Shown: positions 59,138 through 64,000 of the stretch, piece after piece
Numbering within the stretch: the first letter of the stretch is position 1
Layout: every line of letters begins with the position of its first letter
Assembly (NCBI GenBank): GCA_036435485.1
Contig: CM071598.1
Coordinates: 205,261,148-205,325,147 of the forward strand
Source: Saposhnikovia divaricata
Lineage: Eukaryota; Streptophyta; Magnoliopsida; Apiales; Apiaceae
Reading direction: 5' to 3'
Length of the DNA: 64,000 bases
Position numbers and translations under genes: made by a program
Notes under the pieces: model-generated
What the model saw: the letters and a program-made list of their open reading frames with translations, nothing else
The model's database searches: none
What the model was told of the DNA's origin: nothing

Positions 59138-59507
59138 TGTTGGAAGCCATATACCCATGATGGGCCGAACCGAAGGCCCAACAAGAAGAAGCCCAAAATG
59201 GCTAACGGTCTCCTCTTTTCTTGAACGGTATTTATCTACTTTCGGTGGTGGAAAACACAATGATGCCCATGGGACCCTTTTAAGGTAACGGACATAATTT
59301 CTAAGGTATAAATATAGATTGAATCCACAAGAGAAGACACATGCTCATAATTTACTAACACACACACTCTCTTTACGTTCAAAGTACTCTAAAAACGCGA
59401 CTTACTTACTCTCACACCGGAGGTGAATCGGGGGGACAATCCCTCGCATTCTTCTCACTTTTCAGGGTCAACCCGAAGGCCGACCCGGTGGAAATCCAGT
59501 CGTAACA
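59138..59507 (+). repeat. 3' LTR of the Tat-like element
   Basis: 370 bp, identical to the 5' LTR except for two bases near 59272. GTAAG follows. Confidence 0.97.
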
Positions 59508-59512
59508 GTAAG

Positions 59513-59852
59513 ATAACTATTTTTTTACGGGAAAAAATTGTTACAAGAATTTGTTGTAAATATCGGATGCCGGGGATGTCGTATGTGATTTGTGACATAT
59601 ATATCTGCATTATCTTTAATCATTCCAGATAGGGAACGCAGTAGGTTTAAGTCATCTGTTTTCCAGACAAAAAGCCATTAACTTCGAAAGAAGAAAGAAA
59701 ACAATGGCCTTTAACTGATTGGAAGGACCGCTACCAAAATGTCAAAAGTTTATGGAATAATGATAATATGTGAACCAGCTAATCCAAGATACTTCTTCGA
59801 AAAGATTAACCAAGGGCCACAATTTCAACTTTGTGTATGTATATAAAATATA
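59513..59852. other. AT-rich spacer
   Basis: Nothing recognised. Confidence 0.6.
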
Positions 59853-60113
59853 CTCTGTGTTTGTTTCATTTCTTTACATTTTTCTTTTTGAATTTTTCTT
59901 TTAATTCTTTATATTTCAAAACTTATCTAAAATAATGAAAATTTATAATATAAAAAGTAGTAACACATACTACTTTTCTTCCCTAAATTCATTTTATTGT
60001 ATAAAATATTGATTAGTACCATCACTTTACTTACTTTTCTTCACTATCTTATAAAATTTTTTACCCTCCATACCCAATTCATTTGTAAATAAATGAAAAA
60101 GACGGAAGAAAAG
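59853..60113. mobile_element. Degenerate Stowaway-like MITE
   Basis: It begins CTCTGTGTTTGTTTCATTTC and ends AAATGAAAAAGACGGAAGAA (continuing AAG). The ends are imperfect inverted repeats flanked by TA. The interior resembles the MITE at 37965 (ACTTATCTAAAATAAT, CTACTTTTCTTC). Confidence 0.55.
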
Positions 60114-60854
60114 TAGGTTTAAAGTATAATAAATTATAACAAGGAGGGTAAATTTGATGGTTTGTCACTTTCATTTCACAAACTTGCTTTACTCCCGACA
60201 CAATAAGAAAATAGTTTAGTAACTATACGAAGCATATCTATAATTGGGTTAGTGAAGACTTAAAGAAAGATTTTGATTGGCACAAAGTACTGTTTTCGAT
60301 CACTTCTCAACATATCAATCAGTGAAACGACGAAATAAGGGTAAATTAATTAAGTGTTTACTTGAGTAATTACCCTGGCTTACAAATGTAATTACCGCAA
60401 TGACCACTTTTAATTACTTTAACATAAAAGATCCTTTAGCAAAAATTATTTCAATAAAGTTATCCCTTTGTGAGAGTGAGGATAAAACATCCTTTACTAT
60501 TATTACAATTAAATAAGGGCAAAATATATTACTTTATAATATCCTCAGTTGATTGTAGTTCAGACAAGGGACTATAGAAATCGAGCATTCAACACCGCAC
60601 TTATTAATCAATGAGATGTTCAACAGTCCAATTATTGAGAGGCCTATTTAAAAATGCGACAATTACAATTGCTCCACCAAGATGCCTTCTTTGAACCAGA
60701 TATTTCTAGAGAGTTTCGACACCACACTAACATATATTACTATTTTAAAAAATATCTTATGACGTTGGTTAGACAGTTCCAAATTCAAAGTTTAAAAAAT
60801 GACAAAATTTTCTTTTTTTCCCCCTAAATCGATGAAATTTTTTAAGAGCTATAG
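60114..60854. other. AT-rich spacer
   Basis: No feature supported. Confidence 0.6.
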
Positions 60855-61240
60855 AGGGTGTTTGAGATTGCTTAAAATAAGTTACTTTTGACTTAATGGG
60901 GGTATTTTTAACTTAAAGGAGAAAGTAAAATTGTTTGCTTTAAGTTGAATGAAAGTGTTTGCGTAATTTTACTTAAAGTTAAATGGGGGTTTAACAATTT
61001 TGACTTAAAGTGAAATTTGACTTAAAAAAATTTTAAACTCATCATATTTAAGCTTTACAAGAATTTGGAAAAAAAAAAACAATAAGTCATAAGTCATAAG
61101 TCAAAAATACCTAAATGGAGCTTATGACTTTAAGCAGTTTTTTAACTTAAAGCACGGCTTAAAGCCGGTTACACAAACACTACAAAAACTCCTTAAAGGA
61201 GCTTTCTCCTTTAAGCCCTCTTAGCCAAACACGATGATAG
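60855..61240. mobile_element. hAT-like MITE, same family as 24315-24654
   Basis: It begins AGGGTGTTTGAGATTGCTTA and has CTTAGCCAAACACG near its right end. GCTATAG occurs on both sides (60848-60854 and 61241-61247), suggesting a 7-8-bp TSD. The interior shares ordered phrases with 24315-24654. Confidence 0.7.
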
Positions 61241-61302
61241 GCTATAGCCTTAATATGTCCTTTTTACCTTTTATGTTTTTTCAAATTTATTATTATTATT
61301 AT

Positions 61303-61541
61303 TGTAACACTCGAGTCCCACATCGAATAGATTTGTGACATTACATTAGTTCAGTATATAAGCAAAAGTATTACTACTAATTGCACCAAGAAATCATGAT
61401 CCTTTGGAGCCTGTGATGGGCTTGTGGATTACCCAAGTTAGTTGCATTTGGGCAAGTTTACTTTGACTTATTTCGGTTTCGGAATCGGGACTTGACCCGA
61501 TTTTCAGAAAAAAAACTCGGGATTTGATTTGGGTTGTCACA
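61303..61541 (+). repeat. Solo LTR of a TRIM-like element
   Basis: 239 bp, TGTAACACTCGAGTCCCACA start and GGTTGTCACA end. ATTAT is duplicated at 61298-61302 and 61542-61546. It contains TCCCACATCG and a downstream TATATAAG. TCCCACATCG is shared with Cassandra-type TRIM LTRs, but the internal 5S promoter boxes are not seen. Probably left by LTR-LTR recombination. Confidence 0.7.
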
Positions 61542-61694
61542 ATTATTCTATATACGTATTTCGAAGTTTTTTAACTGTATAGTTAGACTTATTTTTTTCT
61601 TTTTAGCAAATAAATATATATCTTACAGATCGGTATCTATTTTTTAAAAAAAATTGGAATGAATGAGATTCGAATTCTTAAATGATAAAGGATA

Positions 61695-61974
61695 CTCCCT
61701 CTGTTCCATTCATTTCTACCCACTTACTATTTTGGGGTGTCCCATCATTTCTACCCATTCCAAAAATAGTAAAATTTTAATAACAAAAAACACTATTACA
61801 CTTACTAACTTTCCTCCACTATCTCAAATTTATAGTATAAAACACTATTACACTCATTACTTTCCTCCACTATCTCAAATCTATTATTAAATATTGATAG
61901 GTCCCATCACTTTATCCACTTTTCATCTAACTTTACTCATTTTCATACATTACTACTTAGTGGGATAGAGGGAG
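61695..61974. mobile_element. Stowaway MITE
   Basis: It begins CTCCCTCTGTTCCATTCATT and ends AGTGGGATAGAGGGAG, flanked by TA. An internal duplication of about 50 bp carries TTTCCTCCACTATCTCAAAT twice. Confidence 0.85.
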
Positions 61975-63177
61975 TATGTTTTTAACACTAGAACTATCTC
62001 ACCCTACTCGATTAAACTTATAATTATAAACACTTGTGATGTTAAATTTTCAAAGCAGTCGACCTGTAATATCTTATTCATTTCTTAGAAATACAAAACA
62101 ATTACTATGAGCAATCTAAAACAACCTAACATTATAACTATACTATTTATTGGTATGCAACCGTGCATTATATATATTGTGCCCTTTAGCACCCGTCTCT
62201 GTTTAACCAATGAAAGGAAGAAAAGAATCCAAAGACTATACAAATAGGACAAAGTTATTTGTAATTAAACTTTATAGGGGAAGATTTGTAGCTAGATATG
62301 ATTTGTCGAAAGAGGAAACATAGTTTTCCTAAATGATGGAAATTGTCACTATTAAAGCTAAAGTTGAAAGTTAGCTCTCACCATCACCCCCCTTTCATTC
62401 CACAGCTCTCAGCCATATAATTACAGCCGTACCGGCTACCAGGCTCAGTTTGTTGAAGAGACAATAGTAGTTGTAGCCTCTATTAATGGCCAAAAGGCAT
62501 GTAAATAGAACACACTAATTTACATTTTACAATTTTAAAAATATTTGACATAGTAATTTATGTTTAATTGTAAGGTACGGGTTCGACTCTTGCATTCGAC
62601 ATGTTCTGAATTTTTACGGTCTTCCTCAATTCCTTTTTTTTATCTAAGTCGGTAGATGCATTTTCTTTTTTCTTTAAATTTAGATTGAAATAAAGCTTCC
62701 TAAGTACTCCTACATTGTTAATAAATGATTACATGGAGTATGAATATATATATATACATTTAAAAGTGAAAAGTGGTTAATAATTTGATTGAAAGATTAA
62801 ACAGTAATTTGTGGCACAAAAATACATGGGAAGAAAATGATGTCACATCACAAATCAGCTAATCAAAATGTTGCACACATACAAATCCACCATACAAAAA
62901 CACACACCTAATGCATATGCACCTACCTTCATATATCACATTGATTATTTAATTATACCATATTCCCAACAACACTACTATAATACAGTTAGAAATTATT
63001 CAACAAGTTATAATACAGAGATTGATCAAAGCCCACTCATCACCACTCAGAAAGGTGGAAGAAACTAATTAGCCCTTTGGAGAAAAATTTAAAAGGGCTA
63101 ATAATTAGATTACAAAAACAAAACACAGGTTCTTTTTACATAAACACACATTAATTAAATATAAACTCAAACCTAAT
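61975..63177. other. Spacer and 3' flank of the DREB gene
   Basis: AT-rich. GGGTTCGACTCTTGC near 62579 resembles a B box without an A box. The last 100 bp should include the 3' UTR of the DREB gene, but no strong poly(A) signal stands out. Confidence 0.5.
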
Positions 63178-63930
63178 TTAAAAAAACTCGAATCTGAACT
63201 CCCCGGTATCAGCAAGAGAGTCACCATCATAAGCATTTTCAATAGACCATGGTGGAGGGTAGAACCATCCATCCACCGAGTCGATTAATACGAAATCGTT
63301 CTTCAACTTAACCGAGTCGAAACATGTTTCGAGGCTCGGTAACTCAACAATTTCACTCAGTTCATCAGAAGTTGATAAGTCTATAGATGAAACCAATGAG
63401 GATAGTGAAGATGAGGATGACAAAGATAAAGACGAAGATGAAGATGATGTCGGAGACGGTAGAGTAGCATCGAATTTTTCCATTGCAGCTGCTTTAGTAG
63501 CTGCAGCTTGAACGTCTCGGGGAGAATTCGAAGCTGGACGAGGAAACGAGTCCACCAGTTGAGGAAAATTTAGAATCGCTGAGTTGCCTTTAATGCTCAA
63601 CGCGGCTACATCATGAGCCCTAGCTGCCATTTCGGGTGTAGCAAAAGTACCGAGCCAAATGCGATTTTTCTTTCGAGGCTCGCGAATTTCGGACACCCAT
63701 TTACCCCAGTTGCGCATTCGAACTCCATGATAAACAGGGTGTTTGCTGTTTTCTCTCATTCTTTTCGGTTTTCTGTTCGGTTCCGGTGACTTGTCCGTAT
63801 CATCTTTCGATTTTACTAACACCGTAGAGGTAGGCGTCGAGGGCGAAGACGAGAACGAGTTCGAGCTGCTCTCGGGCTCGGAACTAACCGTCATTGTCAT
63901 AACAATCGGTTGACAATGTTGTGAAGGCAT
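63178..63930 (-). CDS. AP2/ERF transcription factor, DREB subfamily (A-4-like)
   Basis: Intronless frame of 250 codons from ATG 63930. The AP2 DNA-binding domain covers about residues 67-125, with YHGVRMRNWGKWVSEIREP and WLGTF. Val14 and Glu19 by the usual numbering are the DREB type, which favours DRE/CRT (CCGAC) elements over GCC boxes. A basic stretch (NRKPKRMRENSK) before it is a likely nuclear signal. After the domain, FPRPAS and SPRDVQAAATKAAAME match the A-4 group (TINY and ERF038 relatives). A long Ser run follows, then an acidic C-terminus (GEFRFEFF), a possible activation region. ATG at 63900 (MTMTVSSEPE) is the alternative start and would fit better with the TATA-like box. The subgroup is from motif memory, so no symbol is given. 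Confidence 0.93.
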   Translation of the reverse strand: MPSQHCQPIVMTMTVSSEPESSSNSFSSSPSTPTSTVLVKSKDDTDKSPEPNRKPKRMRENSKHPVYHGVRMRNWGKWVSEIREPRKKNRIWLGTFATPEMAARAHDVAALSIKGNSAILNFPQLVDSFPRPASNSPRDVQAAATKAAAMEKFDATLPSPTSSSSSSLSLSSSSSLSSLVSSIDLSTSDELSEIVELPSLETCFDSVKLKNDFVLIDSVDGWFYPPPWSIENAYDGDSLADTGEFRFEFF

Positions 63931-63970
63931 GTACAATAATACAACACTTGATCAAATAATCAACACTACT

Positions 63971-63979
63971 ATATATTTA
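63971..63979 (-). promoter_or_regulatory. TATA-like box of the DREB gene
   Basis: TTAAATATATAG on the minus strand, about 40 bp upstream of the first ATG. This leaves a very short 5' UTR unless translation starts at 63900. The rest of the promoter lies outside the window. Confidence 0.4.
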
Positions 63980-64000
63980 AGGTGTGAATATTTACAAGAA

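Larger units (their letters stand above)
50248..59507 (+). mobile_element. Tat-lineage Ty3/gypsy retrotransposon with antisense gene
   Basis: Complete ends: 370-bp LTRs at 50248-50617 and 59138-59507, and GTAAG duplicated at 50243-50247 and 59508-59512. Gag, protease, RT, RNase H, a second RNase H and integrase read rightward. The second RNase H is a mark of the Tat lineage, and there is no chromodomain. A 3.3-kb region between pol and the right LTR holds a tandem repeat and a spliced leftward gene. The pol frame is defective (RT deletion, frameshift, one stop), yet the LTRs differ at only two positions. Confidence 0.95.

Noticed and set aside
61303..61541. Cassandra element with embedded 5S rRNA promoter
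   Set aside because: TCCCACATCG is present but the 5S A, IE and C boxes are not recognisable, so only TRIM-like is supported.
62575..62600. Second SINE or tRNA from GGGTTCGACTCTTGC
   Set aside because: No A box at the right distance and no cloverleaf. Similar lone words near 12857 and 13143 were rejected for the same reason.

Overview
This is nuclear DNA of a flowering plant, probably a eudicot. It is a repeat-dense intergenic stretch with one clear host gene, an AP2/ERF transcription factor of DREB type on the minus strand at the far right edge (63178-63930). Almost everything else is mobile DNA, much of it recent. AT-rich spacers, Ty1/copia and Ty3/gypsy elements, CACTA transposons and many Stowaway, hAT and Mutator-type MITEs all point to a plant. 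The species cannot be named from the sequence. || Layout from left to right. 1-3647 is the downstream end of a very long gypsy-type LTR that carries a 43-bp palindromic tandem array. It interrupts the remains of a second gypsy element (3648-5850), which keeps a spliced antisense gene with its own TATA box and a 767-bp LTR dotted with a GGGCGCGCCC palindrome. 5851-14305 is AT-rich spacer with a LINE scrap and two MITEs. 14311-23495 is a nearly intact Ty1/copia element on the minus strand: LTRs almost identical, TSD TATAC, polyprotein broken by a single stop. 23.5-24.7 kb holds MITEs. 24913-30450 is a non-autonomous LTR element with apparently identical 1511-bp LTRs, TSD CCGAT, a tRNA-Asp-like primer site and one non-pol ORF. 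|| 32370-36683 is a 4.3-kb non-autonomous CACTA transposon (TSD ATA). It contains a 177-bp tandem array with a three-unit higher-order repeat and a small gene-like segment. An inverted-repeat foldback element lies 8 bp away. 37.9-40.3 kb is a MITE cluster with a tRNA-derived SINE. 40.4-47.8 kb holds pieces of a coding CACTA family: two termini facing the same way, a Transposase_24-like gene with several stops, and a DUF4216-like fragment of its partner transposase. A 346-bp hAT MITE follows. || 50248-59507 is a complete-ended Tat-lineage gypsy element: 370-bp LTRs differing at two sites, TSD GTAAG. Gag, protease, reverse transcriptase, two RNase H domains and integrase read rightward. The RT is deleted through its catalytic motif, a frameshift follows and there is one stop. 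Between pol and the right LTR it carries a 38-40-bp tandem repeat and a leftward-reading gene of about 505 codons in three coding exons, whose splice sites and phases all fit, preceded by a possible 5'-UTR intron. 59.5-63.1 kb is spacer with MITEs and a 239-bp TRIM-like solo LTR, then the DREB gene. || The most notable theme is that two unrelated gypsy elements here each carry a spliced antisense gene beside the right LTR, reading toward pol. The most notable structural feature is a satellite-like higher-order repeat enclosed by a CACTA transposon.
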